Positions 16,290 through 25,364 of a stretch of 32,171 nucleotides of DNA are shown here, one piece after another (the first letter of the stretch is position 1; every line of letters begins with the position of its first letter). The stretch spans positions 1 through 32,171 of the forward strand of contig CACOCY010000016.1 of NCBI GenBank assembly GCA_902625725.1, in the 5' to 3' direction. The notes beneath the pieces are model-generated. The model was not told the origin of the DNA, ran no database searches, and saw only the letters and a program-made list of their open reading frames with translations. The position numbers were made by a program, and so were the translations under genes. This DNA is from an uncultured SAR116 cluster alpha proteobacterium. Its GTDB lineage: Bacteria > Pseudomonadota > Alphaproteobacteria > Puniceispirillales > Puniceispirillaceae.

Positions 16290-18572
16290 GTGCTATCCCA
16301 AGAATTAGAAGAAACCCTTCGTCGTTCCCTGTCCCTAGCAGGAGATCGCCATCACGAATTTGCCACATTAGAGCATCTTTTGCTTGCGATGCTGGAAGAC
16401 AAAGATGCTCTTGCAGTTATGCGTGGGTGTAATTTAGATATTTCAAGATTAAGAGAAATGTTGGAAACATATATTAATGAGGAGATGGATGACCTAGTCT
16501 CTAAGGCTGAAGAAATTGAGGTTCAGCCAACGGCGTCCTTTAGCCGCGTAGTGCAGCGTGCTATTATCCATACTCAATCATCAGGTCGTGGCTCAGCATC
16601 AGGAGCTAACGTGTTAGTGGCGATGTATTCAGAGCGAGAATCCCACGCAATATGGTTTTTAACCTCATTGGAGATGACGAGATTAGACGCTATAAGCTTT
16701 ATAAGTCATGGTAGCGGAGTATCTGTGGAGGGTAGTGAGGCAAGTAACAATGAGGATTTAGATTCATCTGATAGTAAAAACGCAAAAGATCCATTATCAC
16801 AGTATGCTGTTGACTTGATTGCTAAAGCTAGTGACGGCAAAATAGATCCTCTCATTGGTAGAAGTGCAGAAGTAGATAGAACAATACAAATTCTTTGTAG
16901 GAGAACAAAAAATAATCCATTATACGTCGGGGACCCTGGAGTTGGAAAAACAGCTATCGCAGAAGGGCTCGCACAGCGTATTGTTGATGGGACTGTGCCT
17001 GAAGTTCTAAAATCTGCCGTTATATACTCACTTGATATGGGGGCACTACTTGCGGGAACTAGATATAGGGGTGATTTTGAAGAGCGTTTGAAGGCTGTAA
17101 TGAAACAAATAGAACAAGATGATGAGGCCATCCTGTTTATTGATGAAATCCATACTATTATTGGAGCAGGCGCAACATCGGGTGGTGCGATGGACGCATC
17201 TAATTTGTTAAAACCTGCACTTCAAAATGGAACTTTGCGTTGTATTGGTTCAACCACATATAAGGAATATAGAAGCTATTTTGAAAAGGACAGAGCTTTA
17301 GCACGTCGATTTCAGAAAATTGACGTAAACGAGCCGTCAGTTTCAGACACAATAAAAATCCTTTCCGGATTAAAAACACGTTATGAAGCTCATCATGGGG
17401 TAAAGTTTACACAAGCAGCAATTAAATCGGCCGTTGACCTATCCTCTCGGTACATTCATGATCGAAAACTCCCAGACAAAGCGATAGATGTAATAGATGA
17501 AGCGGCTGCCTCACAGAATTTGTTGCCAGCGTCTAAAAGACGCCAGCAAATAGGACAAAAGGAAATAGAAACAACCATTGCTTCAATGGCAAGAATACCA
17601 TCTAAACACGTTAGCAGAGATGATAAGGCTGTTTTGGCATCTCTTGAAACTGACTTAAAGCGAATGGTTTATGGACAAGATTCTGCTATAACAGCGTTGG
17701 CATCCGCTATTAAACTTTCACGGGCGGGACTTCGAGAAGCGGGTAAGCCAATTGGCAATTACTTATTTTCTGGTCCCACAGGTGTTGGAAAAACTGAAGT
17801 TGCAAGACAGTTATCAGAGACACTAGGAGTTAAGTTAATCCGGTTTGATATGTCTGAATACATGGAGAGGCATACAGTATCAAGACTTATCGGCGCGCCC
17901 CCAGGATATGTCGGTTTTGACCAAGGCGGGTTGTTAACTGACGCAGTTGACCAAACACCTCATGTTGTTTTGCTTTTAGACGAGATAGAAAAAGCACACC
18001 CTGATCTTTTTAGCTTATTGTTACAAGTTATGGATCACGGTACGTTAACCGACTCAAATGGAAAAAAAGTTGATTTCAGAAACGTGATTTTAATCATGAC
18101 AACTAATGCCGGAGCTTCAGAATTATCAAAACAAGCAATTGGGTTTGGCAGAGGAAATAGAACTGATGCAGACTCAGAAGCAATTGAGAGAATATTTTCA
18201 CCTGAATTTAGAAATCGTTTGGATGCGATAATCGCTTTCTCATCTTTGGATAGTGACACTATTAGAATGGTTGTTGATAAATTTGTCTTCCAATTGGAGG
18301 CTCAATTAGCAGAGAGACAGGTGGAGATACAACTAAGTGACGAAGCTCGTGATTGGCTGGCTGAACGAGGTTATGATAGTTCGTTTGGTGCCAGACCACT
18401 TAGCAGGTTGATACAGGAGCACATCAAAAAACCATTGGCAGAACACCTTCTGTTTGGTGATTTAGTCTCTGGTGGGGAGGTGATTATAAGCGTTAAAGAT
18501 AATAAACTCGAGCTTAAGACTATTTCATCAAGTAATGCAAATGCATCCAAAAAGAAGACTGTAAAGGTATAA
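16290..18572 (+). CDS. clpA: ClpA, ATP-dependent Clp protease ATP-binding subunit
   Basis: A 760-residue AAA+ unfoldase that partners ClpP (not in the window). The N-domain has two Clp_N repeats (starting LSQELEETLRRSLSLAG, with HEFATLEHLLLAML). AAA module 1 has Walker A GDPGVGKT at about 214-221 and Walker B LFIDEIHTI. Module 2 has GPTGVGKT at about 495-502, Walker B VLLLDEIEKAHPD, and a C-terminal D2-small domain with GYDSSFGARPL. I choose GTG 16290 as the start because AAGGAG lies 7 nt upstream and ClpA proteins begin at this point; a longer frame from ATG 16248 would overlap clpS without a ribosome site. A tail of Lys and small residues ends the protein. Only 4 bp separate clpS and clpA, so they are co-expressed. 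Leftward genes converge 16 bp downstream. Confidence 0.97.
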   Translation: MLSQELEETLRRSLSLAGDRHHEFATLEHLLLAMLEDKDALAVMRGCNLDISRLREMLETYINEEMDDLVSKAEEIEVQPTASFSRVVQRAIIHTQSSGRGSASGANVLVAMYSERESHAIWFLTSLEMTRLDAISFISHGSGVSVEGSEASNNEDLDSSDSKNAKDPLSQYAVDLIAKASDGKIDPLIGRSAEVDRTIQILCRRTKNNPLYVGDPGVGKTAIAEGLAQRIVDGTVPEVLKSAVIYSLDMGALLAGTRYRGDFEERLKAVMKQIEQDDEAILFIDEIHTIIGAGATSGGAMDASNLLKPALQNGTLRCIGSTTYKEYRSYFEKDRALARRFQKIDVNEPSVSDTIKILSGLKTRYEAHHGVKFTQAAIKSAVDLSSRYIHDRKLPDKAIDVIDEAAASQNLLPASKRRQQIGQKEIETTIASMARIPSKHVSRDDKAVLASLETDLKRMVYGQDSAITALASAIKLSRAGLREAGKPIGNYLFSGPTGVGKTEVARQLSETLGVKLIRFDMSEYMERHTVSRLIGAPPGYVGFDQGGLLTDAVDQTPHVVLLLDEIEKAHPDLFSLLLQVMDHGTLTDSNGKKVDFRNVILIMTTNAGASELSKQAIGFGRGNRTDADSEAIERIFSPEFRNRLDAIIAFSSLDSDTIRMVVDKFVFQLEAQLAERQVEIQLSDEARDWLAERGYDSSFGARPLSRLIQEHIKKPLAEHLLFGDLVSGGEVIISVKDNKLELKTISSSNANASKKKTVKV

Positions 18573-18588
18573 ATATTTTAGAACACTT

Positions 18589-19740
18589 TTATTTGTATGG
18601 TGTGTTTTTGCTTATTAACATAGCCTCTTCCTGGTTGTATAACTTCTCTTGCAGAAGAAATCTTTTGGCAGCTTCTTCAAACTGCGGATTGGGTATTTTA
18701 TGAGCTGAATATGTTTTTTGCGGCAAATATCCGCGCGAAACTTTATGCAACCCTTGAGCACCTGCCTCAACCCGCTCAATACCGTTTTGGATGGCAAAGT
18801 CTATTGCTTGATAATAACATGTTTCAAAATGTAAAAATGGCATGTCACGTAAACTACCCCAATTTCTTCCGTATAACGCCTTTGACCCAATAAGATTTAG
18901 CGCCCCCGCAATAGGTGTATCATTATCATAGCAAAGGAAAAGAAGAACTTTATTTTTAAGTTTATCTGATAGGCAATGAAAAAAATTTCGAGTCAAATAA
19001 GCGCCACCCCACTTTTTTTCAATTGTTGCGAGATAGCATTCATAAAAAATATCCCAATGTTTAACTTTTATATCCTCTCCTATAAGCTTTACAAAGCGAA
19101 GCCCGGTCTTTCGAAGAGCTTCTCGCTCTTTTCGGATATTTTTTCGTTTTCTTGAGGTAAGCTTATCTAAAAAATCGTCAAATGTATTATAGCCTTGGTT
19201 ATGCCAATGAAATTGTAAACCTTCGCGTATCATCCAGCCCTCATTTTGGGCAACTGTTACATCTGAAGAATTAATAAAATTTATATGTGCAGATGACAGA
19301 TTATTATGTTCAACTATTGTTTGAATATAAGAAAGTAAGGCTTGTTTTGCTTTCGTATCACCGTCTAATGAGAGTAAACGTGGCCCAGGGACGGGGGTGA
19401 ACGGGACAGCAGAAAGAGACTTTGGGTAATATTTCTGGCCTATGCGTTGATAGGCATTTGCCCAGCTGTGGTCAAAAATGTACTCACCGTATGAATGGTA
19501 TTTTAAATAATGTGGTACAGCTGCGCGTAGTGTTTTCTTTTCATCATATACGCATAAATGAAAAATATCCCAACCAGTGTCTATGCCCACACACTTACTT
19601 TCCTCAAGCGCAGATAGGAAGCTATGAGTCACAAAGGGATGGCCAGAGGGGTTTAATGTTTCCCAATCCTCAGAGGCCAAATCGTTGATTGATGACAGCG
19701 TCTTTAATGAAAAAATGGGGGTTTGTGATGTGTTATCCAT
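18589..19740 (-). CDS. FemAB-like GNAT-family protein (DUF482 / PF04339)
   Basis: A 383-residue protein of the DUF482 family, often annotated as a peptidoglycan-related or GNAT-type N-acyltransferase. Family blocks are visible: SGHPFVTHSFLSALEESKCVG at the N-terminus, VPHYLKYHSYGEYIFDHSWANAYQRIG (about residues 76-102), PFTPVPGPRLL, FHWHNQGYNTFDDFLDKLTSRKRKNIRKEREAL, and a C-terminal ETCYYQAIDFAIQNGIERVEAGAQGLHK. These suggest an acyl-CoA or aminoacyl-tRNA-dependent transferase fold, but the substrate is not established. The gene lies leftward, 45 bp downstream of ridA, converging on clpA. Such proteins are frequent neighbours of clpA and ridA in alphaproteobacteria. No signal peptide or membrane segment, so cytosolic. 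Confidence 0.85.
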   Translation of the reverse strand: MDNTSQTPIFSLKTLSSINDLASEDWETLNPSGHPFVTHSFLSALEESKCVGIDTGWDIFHLCVYDEKKTLRAAVPHYLKYHSYGEYIFDHSWANAYQRIGQKYYPKSLSAVPFTPVPGPRLLSLDGDTKAKQALLSYIQTIVEHNNLSSAHINFINSSDVTVAQNEGWMIREGLQFHWHNQGYNTFDDFLDKLTSRKRKNIRKEREALRKTGLRFVKLIGEDIKVKHWDIFYECYLATIEKKWGGAYLTRNFFHCLSDKLKNKVLLFLCYDNDTPIAGALNLIGSKALYGRNWGSLRDMPFLHFETCYYQAIDFAIQNGIERVEAGAQGLHKVSRGYLPQKTYSAHKIPNPQFEEAAKRFLLQEKLYNQEEAMLISKNTPYK

Positions 19741-19785
19741 AAAAACATCTTGTATCAGAACTATACTAAAGTGGCTTACAATTTC

Positions 19786-20253
19786 TTAGGTCTTCAGTTG
19801 AAAAACAGCATCAATCTCTACCACTGCTCCTAACGGTAAGGCGCTGACCCCGACGGCAAATCTAGTATGTTTTCCGCTGTCACCAAATATTTTAACCATT
19901 ATCTCAGATGCTGCGTCAATTACTTTAGGTTGTTCAGTAAAGTCAGATGTTGATACTACAAATCCACCAAGTTTTACCACGCGTTCTACATTTTCTAAGT
20001 CATCGCTTACACTCGCTACCTGACGCAATATTGCAATAGCGCATAGTCTGGCTTGCTCTTTTGCTTCTTCAATTGTGACTGAGGCTCCAACTTGTCCTGT
20101 TAACTGAATATTACCATTAACAAGCGGTAATTGGCCAGATACATAAACCATATCTTTGATAACAAGTACCGGGACATAATTTCCAGCTGGCATAGCTGGT
20201 TTATTCAAATCGATACCTAGTTCATGTAATTTTATTTTAATCTCAGAAGTCAT
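19786..20253 (-). CDS. RidA/YjgF-family reactive intermediate deaminase
   Basis: A 155-residue protein of the long RidA-like subfamily. RidA proteins hydrolyse reactive enamine/imine intermediates made by PLP enzymes. The visible family pattern is AMPAGNYVPVLVIKDMVYVSGQLPL near the N-terminus, then GASVTIEEAKEQARLCAIAILRQV, VVKLGGFVVST, and the terminal GKHTRFAVGVSALPLGAVVEIDAVF. This subfamily has Arg in HTRFAVGV at the carboxylate-binding place, though some members lack deaminase activity. The start is ATG 20253, preceded by AAAGGAGAAG; eight residues of a longer frame from 20277 would place the ribosome site inside the gene. It lies between nrdJ (upstream) and the GNAT gene (downstream), all leftward. 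Confidence 0.9.
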   Translation of the reverse strand: MTSEIKIKLHELGIDLNKPAMPAGNYVPVLVIKDMVYVSGQLPLVNGNIQLTGQVGASVTIEEAKEQARLCAIAILRQVASVSDDLENVERVVKLGGFVVSTSDFTEQPKVIDAASEIMVKIFGDSGKHTRFAVGVSALPLGAVVEIDAVFQLKT

Positions 20254-20393
20254 TTCTTCTCCTTTGAAGCTTATCATATAAAATAGTATATACCATTCAG
20301 TTGCGCGATATCTGGAGTAGCTATTGTATAAATGACAGAGTTAGTCATAAAATTAGTAGTTCAACTCAATACCATATATTTCACGGTTATATT

Positions 20394-20411
20394 TTAATTT
20401 AACTAAATTAA
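20394..20411. repeat. A+T-only inverted repeat just after nrdJ
   Basis: TTAATTTA-AC-TAAATTAA is a perfect 8-bp inverted repeat that ends 8 bp beyond the nrdJ stop codon. As RNA it would be a weak A/U stem without a following U-run, so it is a poor terminator candidate. It could instead be an operator for ridA. Confidence 0.35.
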
Positions 20412-20418
20412 GGTATGG

Positions 20419-23400
20419 TTAGCTGCAGCCCGTGGTAGAACCACACGTATTACACTTCAAGCACGTACCATTACGAACAAGTGTGAAATTTTGGCATTCA
20501 GGACATGGCTCGCCTTCATACCCTTGCATCCTAGCTTGTTTAACTATTTCTTGATTATTTCTTACGGGGATAGAGTCGATGCTGTTTTGGCTAATTGTTT
20601 CCGCTATTACACTGCGTTCTGGGGCCGGTGCAAGAAAGCTTTTCGCTACAGTTTGTTCTTGGACAAGAGCTGTAGATGCTTGGTTTTTGTTTGAATAAAC
20701 TGTTAACCCCTGTTTTCGCATGAATCCACGACTAGTCGCTTTATCTACAAGTTCGGATTGTGCTTCTCCACCTCCAATTGTGTCAGCATCTAAATCGTCT
20801 TTATTTACATGTCCGAGGTCATGTCTGTCTAAATAAGAAATGGCTAATTCTCTAAAAGTATAGTCAAGAATAGAGGATGACATTTTAATTGCGTCATTAC
20901 CGGTAACCATGCCTTGTGGTTCAAACCTTGTAAACGTGAATGCTTCTACAAATTCTTCCAATGGAACTCCATATTGGAGACCAATAGAAACAGCGATGGC
21001 AAAATTATTCATTAAAGAGCGGAAAGCTGCTCCTTCTTTGTGCATATCTATGAAAATCTCGCCAAGACGACCGTCCTGATATTCCCCTGTTCTTATATAG
21101 ACTTTATGACCACCTACGGATGCTTTTTGTGTATAGCCTTTTCGTCTATGTGGTAGTCGATCACGCTCTTGCATGTGAACCACACGCTCAACGACCTTCT
21201 CCACGATTTGCGGCGTTGATATTTTTTGTTCCTCTTCCAATTCTTCCTCATCGATAAGAGCGGAGGATAACGGCTGACTTAACTTAGATCCGTCTCGATA
21301 TAGCGCGTTTGCTTTTAAACCGAGTCGCCAAGATTGCATGTACGCTTTACCACATTCTTCAATCGACGCATTATTCGGCATATTGATAGTTTTAGAAATA
21401 GCCCCAGATATAAATGGCTGTGCTGCCGCCATCATTGTAATATGGCTCTCAACAGACAAAAATCGTTTACCTATTCTGCCGCAGACGTTAGCGCAGTCAA
21501 AAATAGGTAAATGCTGCTTTTTTAAATGTGGGGCTCCCTCTAATGTCATTGCACCACAAATATGGATATTAGCTGCGTCTATTTCATCTTTGCTAAATCC
21601 AAGTGCCTCTAGCATATTAAATGAAGAGCCATTCAGCTGTGCATCGCTAAACCCAAGTATCTCCTTACAAAAATCAAGACCAAGCGAGTAATGATTAAAT
21701 GCGAATTTTATATCAAACGCATTTTCAAGATTTGCTTCTAATTTTTCTAGTGCTTCTTCTGTAAATCCTTTATCTTTAAGAGCTGATATTGATATAGCTT
21801 GGCAGTCCTTTAAACTACCGTGCCCAACAGCATAACGGGATATATCTTCTATTTGGTTTTCTTTATAGCCGAGTCTCTCAAGTGCTTCAGGTACAACCCT
21901 GTTAATAATCTTAAAATATCCGCCACCAGCCAGTTTTTTAAATTTTACAATTGCAAAATCAGGTTCTATTCCTGTTGTGTCACAATCCATCACAAGACCT
22001 ATTGTCCCAGTTGGAGCGATTACGGTAGCTTGAGCATTCCGATAACCATGTTTTTTTCCTAGTCTCACAGCATCTGCCCAAGCTTTTGCTGCTGCTTCTG
22101 TGAGATTATTATCTGGGATATTGCTAATAGCCAGCGGAACTGGCAAAACGCTTAATTTATCATAACCCTCTGTTTTGCCGAGCGCTGCATTTCTATGATT
22201 CTCCATTACACGCATCATAGATTTAGCATTTGCTTGGTGTTTTGGAAAAGCACCAAGTTCACCAGCGATTTCAGCTGAACTTGCATAAGCCCGTCCTGTC
22301 ATAATAGCCGAAATTGCTCCACATATTGCACGCGCTTCGTCGCTATCATAGGAATAACCTGCCGCCATTAGCATTCCACCGATATTTGCGAATCCTAAAC
22401 CGAGAGTCCTGTAGTCATATGATCCTTGCGCGATTTCTTTTGAAGGGAATTGTGCCATGGTAACCGAAATCTCTAATGTAAGTGTCCATATTCTGGTCGC
22501 GTGCTCAAATGTTTCAATATCAAACGTACCATCGGCATGTCTGAACTGCATTAAATTAAGGGATGCCAAGTTACAAGCGGTATCATCTATGAACATATAT
22601 TCAGAACATGGATTGGATGCGTTGATTCTTCCACCTTTAGGACAGGTATGCCATTCATTTATTGTCGTATCGTATTGAAGCCCTGGATCAGCACAAGCCC
22701 AAGCTGCGTACGCTATTTTGTCCCATAATTCTGTAGCATCTATTTCTTTTGTTATTTTGCCGTCCACTCGACCGATTAAAGACCATTTACCTTTTTGCTC
22801 AACTGCCTTTAGGAACTCGTTTGTTACGCGGACGGAATTATTTGAGTTTTGTCCAGCCACTGTAAGATATGCCTCACTGTCCCAGTCTGTGTCGTACGTT
22901 TTGAATTCGATTTCCGTAAAGCCTTGTTTTGCAAATTGGATTACTCGCTGAACATAATTCTCTGGGAGCATTGCCTTCCGTGCTTCGAGAATGGCTTTTT
23001 TTAGCTGACTATTCTGTTTTGGATCGTATCGTTTCTCATCGTCAAGGTTTGTTGCCTCTACGCATGCTCTCATAACGTCACTCATGTGTTTGCCAGCAAT
23101 TTTTGACCCTGTAACAAGAGCTGCCACTTTCTGTTCCTCAATAACTTTCCAATCAATGTATTCTTCTATATCTGGGTGATCTACATCAACAGTGACCATT
23201 TTGGCTGCACGTCTAGTTGTACCGCCTGATTTTATTGCTCCTGCCGCTCTATCGCCAATTTTAAGAAAGCTCATAAGTCCGGATGATTTGCCACCTCCTG
23301 AGAGATTTTCACCATTGCCTCGCAGTTTAGAAAAATTAGAGCCTGTTCCAGAACCATATTTAAATAATCGCGCCTCCCGGACCCACAAATCCATGATGCC

Positions 23401-24036
23401 GCCTTCATTAACCAGATCATCACCCACGGATTGGATGAAACAAGCATGTGGTTGTGGATGCTCATATGAAGATTTAGATCGAATCATTTTTCCAGTTTTA
23501 AAATCTACGTAGAAATGCCCTTGGCTAGGACCATCAATACCATATGCCCAATGTAATCCGGTGTTGAACCATTGTGGTGAGTTAGGTGCTGCCATTTGCC
23601 GCGCTAACATAACACTCATTTCCTCATAATAAATTTTTGCATCTAATTCGCTGCTGAAATAACCGCCTTTCCAACCCCAATAGGTCCAAGTTCCTGCAAG
23701 TCTATGGAAAACCTGTTTTGCTGAGCTCTCACCCGTATACCGATCATTCTGCGGTAGAAGGTTTAATGACTCTATATCCGGCTCTGAACGCCACAACCAA
23801 GAAGGCACGTCATTTTCTTCTATTCTTTTAAGGCGCACAGGTACACCGGCTTTCCGGAAATATTTTTGAGAAAGGATATCTGTCGCAACTTGACTATATT
23901 GACTAGGTATCTCGATATCTTGAGCTGAAAAAACGATGGTACCATCTGGATTGCGAATCTCACTACTGGCTGACCGAAATGGTATATTTTTATATATGTC
24001 TTCATTTTCTTTCGTCAGTAGCCGCTCAAAACGCAT
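20419..24036 (-). CDS. nrdJ: Class II (adenosylcobalamin-dependent) ribonucleoside-diphosphate reductase
   Basis: A 1205-residue oxygen-independent reductase that makes deoxyribonucleotides with adenosylcobalamin as radical source. The N-terminal segment [17 protein letters not shown] and the block [12 protein letters not shown] are typical. [12 protein letters not shown] and [21 protein letters not shown] belong to the substrate-binding and radical-cysteine regions. [27 protein letters not shown] forms the finger-loop/phosphate-binding region. The C-terminus ends [28 protein letters not shown] (split into its CPEC and CKCNTCG parts): a metal-binding or redox-cysteine tail usual for these long NrdJ proteins. 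AAGGA precedes the ATG. No nrdAB or nrdD is in the window, so this may be the main reductase and would imply a need for B12. The upstream region carries two candidate NrdR boxes. Confidence 0.97.
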   Translation of the reverse strand: MRFERLLTKENEDIYKNIPFRSASSEIRNPDGTIVFSAQDIEIPSQYSQVATDILSQKYFRKAGVPVRLKRIEENDVPSWLWRSEPDIESLNLLPQNDRYTGESSAKQVFHRLAGTWTYWGWKGGYFSSELDAKIYYEEMSVMLARQMAAPNSPQWFNTGLHWAYGIDGPSQGHFYVDFKTGKMIRSKSSYEHPQPHACFIQSVGDDLVNEGGIMDLWVREARLFKYGSGTGSNFSKLRGNGENLSGGGKSSGLMSFLKIGDRAAGAIKSGGTTRRAAKMVTVDVDHPDIEEYIDWKVIEEQKVAALVTGSKIAGKHMSDVMRACVEATNLDDEKRYDPKQNSQLKKAILEARKAMLPENYVQRVIQFAKQGFTEIEFKTYDTDWDSEAYLTVAGQNSNNSVRVTNEFLKAVEQKGKWSLIGRVDGKITKEIDATELWDKIAYAAWACADPGLQYDTTINEWHTCPKGGRINASNPCSEYMFIDDTACNLASLNLMQFRHADGTFDIETFEHATRIWTLTLEISVTMAQFPSKEIAQGSYDYRTLGLGFANIGGMLMAAGYSYDSDEARAICGAISAIMTGRAYASSAEIAGELGAFPKHQANAKSMMRVMENHRNAALGKTEGYDKLSVLPVPLAISNIPDNNLTEAAAKAWADAVRLGKKHGYRNAQATVIAPTGTIGLVMDCDTTGIEPDFAIVKFKKLAGGGYFKIINRVVPEALERLGYKENQIEDISRYAVGHGSLKDCQAISISALKDKGFTEEALEKLEANLENAFDIKFAFNHYSLGLDFCKEILGFSDAQLNGSSFNMLEALGFSKDEIDAANIHICGAMTLEGAPHLKKQHLPIFDCANVCGRIGKRFLSVESHITMMAAAQPFISGAISKTINMPNNASIEECGKAYMQSWRLGLKANALYRDGSKLSQPLSSALIDEEELEEEQKISTPQIVEKVVERVVHMQERDRLPHRRKGYTQKASVGGHKVYIRTGEYQDGRLGEIFIDMHKEGAAFRSLMNNFAIAVSIGLQYGVPLEEFVEAFTFTRFEPQGMVTGNDAIKMSSSILDYTFRELAISYLDRHDLGHVNKDDLDADTIGGGEAQSELVDKATSRGFMRKQGLTVYSNKNQASTALVQEQTVAKSFLAPAPERSVIAETISQNSIDSIPVRNNQEIVKQARMQGYEGEPCPECQNFTLVRNGTCLKCNTCGSTTGCS

Positions 24037-24060
24037 AATTTTTTATCCTTTTTGTTGCAT

Positions 24061-24089
24061 GATTCGCAAAAGTTTTTTAAATGCGAATC
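24061..24089. repeat. 8-bp inverted repeat with two GANTC sites in the nrdJ leader
   Basis: Arms GATTCGCA (24061-24068) and TGCGAATC (24082-24089) surround a 13-nt A/T loop, about 25 bp upstream of the nrdJ start. Each arm contains GANTC, the CcrM methylation site of alphaproteobacteria. It could act as an operator or an RNA hairpin. Confidence 0.45.
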
Positions 24090-24122
24090 GTTAGTTTTAT
24101 TGATCCTCGGAATAAAATTAAT

Positions 24123-24138
24123 TCACAATATGTAGTAG
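24123..24138. promoter_or_regulatory. Candidate NrdR box (proximal)
   Basis: TCACAATATGTAGTAG matches the NrdR consensus acaCwAtATaTwGtgt at all but one of the ten core positions (g for a). It lies about 86 bp upstream of nrdJ. NrdR is the ATP/dATP-sensing repressor of ribonucleotide reductase genes. Confidence 0.6.
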
Positions 24139-24150
24139 ACATGGCCTTCG

Positions 24151-24179
24151 AGATTACCTGATGTAGTATTTTAGATCAA
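24151..24179 (-). promoter_or_regulatory. Possible nrdJ promoter
   Basis: Read leftward: TTGATC (24179-24174), a 17-bp spacer, then TAATCT (24156-24151). The distal NrdR-like box falls within the spacer and touches the -10, so repressor binding would block polymerase. It is based on weak hexamers in A+T-rich DNA. Confidence 0.35.
24154..24169. promoter_or_regulatory. Candidate NrdR box (distal)
   Basis: TTACCTGATGTAGTAT matches the right half of the NrdR consensus well (ATgTaGt) and the left half only partly. It begins exactly 31 bp from the proximal box, the spacing known for paired NrdR boxes, which puts both sites on the same face of the DNA. Confidence 0.5.
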
Positions 24180-24246
24180 GTTTGACAATCAAAAAAATAC
24201 ACTTATTTCACTTTTTTTTTCTTGGCCTTTATTTTATAATTGAAAT

Positions 24247-24262
24247 TGCATTAATTAATGCA
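24247..24262. promoter_or_regulatory. 16-bp perfect palindrome TGCATTAATTAATGCA
   Basis: The two 8-bp halves are exact reverse complements with no spacer. It overlaps a possible rightward -35 (TTGCAT, with TGTTAT 18 bp later) that would serve the NDUFA12 gene. This looks like a dimeric regulator site, but no regulator can be named. Confidence 0.35.
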
Positions 24263-24462
24263 GCGATGGTGTTATTTTTGTATTAAAATTTCCATTTTTG
24301 TTTTGGCAAAATAGCAGGTCTCAAGAAACATCTTGTCGGTATTGCCACTATTTGAAAGAAAATATTTATCAATCTGCCTTTCTTTGTTAATATTGTATCT
24401 GTAAAGAACAATAAAAAAACGTCCAAGACTGGTTCGACCAAAAAAAAGATTGAAGTAAATTT

Positions 24463-24822
24463 ATGCAAATAATTTCTAAATTAATAATTACCTGCACTTC
24501 TAAATATAGAGGTAAAGACCAATTTGGAAATAAATATTACGAGAAGACATATAAAAAAAATCTACGTAGGTCGAGAAGATACGTTCTTTTTAACGGAAAG
24601 GCAGAAGCATCTAAAGTGCCCGCAGATTGGCATGGATGGCTTCATCACACACAAAATGAAATCCCGCCAGATGGCGGATACACCAAGTATGAATGGCAGG
24701 ATGTCCACCTTCCAAATTTAACGGGCACTAAATTTGCCTACCGTCCAAAAGGTCATATACTAAATGGAGGTAAGCGCGATAAAACTTCTGGCGATTATGA
24801 ACCTTGGACACCAAGATCGTGA
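24463..24822 (+). CDS. NADH:ubiquinone oxidoreductase 17.2 kDa-like subunit (NDUFA12 family)
   Basis: A 119-residue homologue of the mitochondrial complex I accessory subunit NDUFA12, found in alphaproteobacterial complex I on the matrix/cytoplasmic arm. The family pattern is clear: KDQFGNKYYEKTY, then RRYVLFNGKAEASKVPADWHGWLHHT, and PPDGGYTKYEWQDVHLPNLTGTKFAYRP ending in KTSGDYEPWTPRS. The length agrees with bacterial members. The N-terminal about 12 residues vary in the family, and the ribosome site is weak (GAAG), so the start is only fairly sure. It lies rightward, followed after 78 bp by mlaD and then the DUF2155 gene, a linkage common in alphaproteobacteria. Confidence 0.94.
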   Translation: MQIISKLIITCTSKYRGKDQFGNKYYEKTYKKNLRRSRRYVLFNGKAEASKVPADWHGWLHHTQNEIPPDGGYTKYEWQDVHLPNLTGTKFAYRPKGHILNGGKRDKTSGDYEPWTPRS

Positions 24823-24900
24823 GCAATTATGTTTTTCTAATAGCTAATATTCGTGAGGCCGCTATGTTTATTTATTTTTGTTAAAGAAAGTTTGATTTAT

Positions 24901-25344
24901 ATGCGTCAAAATACTTTCGAAACATTGCTCGGTGCTCTAATAATTATAGGTGCTGCATTTTTTGCAATGAAGGTCTATAATTCAGCCAATTTAATGCCGT
25001 CGGATGGCAAAGAATTAAAAGCTGAGTTTGGCGATGTATCCGGACTTTCTGTGGGCGATGATGTGTTTTTGGCGGGAATTAAAATTGGTCAAGTGACAGC
25101 CCAAGAAATTGACAAGATAACATATATAGCACGACTAACATTTAGAATAAATCCTGATATAGAATTACCATCGGATACTAGTGCAAGGATTGTTGCTAAA
25201 TCATTATTGGGTGGTTACGTGCTCGAACTTTCGCCGGGCTCTAACGTAGAAATTATGGAGCAAGGGGATATTATTTATGACACCGTTGACCCAGTTAGCC
25301 TCACAGACTTGTTGGGTAAATTTGTATTTCAAAATTCAAACTAA
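24901..25344 (+). CDS. mlaD: MlaD, MCE-domain lipid transport protein
   Basis: A 147-residue periplasmic substrate-binding component of the Mla system that moves phospholipids between the membranes. One N-terminal membrane anchor (about residues 9-25, LLGALIIIGAAFFAMKV) is followed by a single MCE domain: KAEFGDVSGLSVGDDVFLAGIKIGQV, then ARIVAKSLLGGYVLELSPGS. The C-terminus SLTDLLGKFVF matches the usual SL..LIGKF motif. I choose ATG 24901; a GTG at 24853 would add 16 unlike residues. The other Mla genes (mlaE, mlaF, mlaB, mlaC) are not nearby. It stands between the NDUFA12 and DUF2155 genes. Confidence 0.93.
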   Translation: MRQNTFETLLGALIIIGAAFFAMKVYNSANLMPSDGKELKAEFGDVSGLSVGDDVFLAGIKIGQVTAQEIDKITYIARLTFRINPDIELPSDTSARIVAKSLLGGYVLELSPGSNVEIMEQGDIIYDTVDPVSLTDLLGKFVFQNSN

Positions 25345-25364
25345 TAAATAAGTGTACTTTGGGA

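Larger units (their letters stand above)
24037..24462. other. Divergent control region between nrdJ and the NDUFA12 gene
   Basis: A 426-bp non-coding region. The nrdJ side (24037-24180) holds an inverted repeat with two GANTC sites, two NrdR-box-like sites and a promoter candidate. The other side holds a 16-bp perfect palindrome (24247-24262) and an ATTTTG/CAAAAT inverted repeat near 24294-24312. A short leftward frame at 24283-24468 looks spurious: it is Phe-rich and overlaps the NDUFA12 start. I found no cobalamin-riboswitch landmark by eye. Confidence 0.55.

Noticed and set aside
16706-17131. Leftward 141-codon frame opposite clpA
   Set aside because: It is antisense to the first AAA+ module of ClpA, which is intact.
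23192-23512. Rightward 106-codon frame opposite nrdJ
   Set aside because: It is antisense to conserved NrdJ sequence and has no family resemblance.
24420-24445. GGTTCGACC resembling a tRNA T-arm
   Set aside because: No acceptor, D or anticodon arm could be built around it; it is only a small TGGT-TCG-ACCA hairpin.
24283-24468. Leftward 61-codon frame in the nrdJ/NDUFA12 spacer
   Set aside because: It is Phe/Leu/Ile-rich as expected for A+T-rich DNA, overlaps the NDUFA12 start and has no ribosome site.
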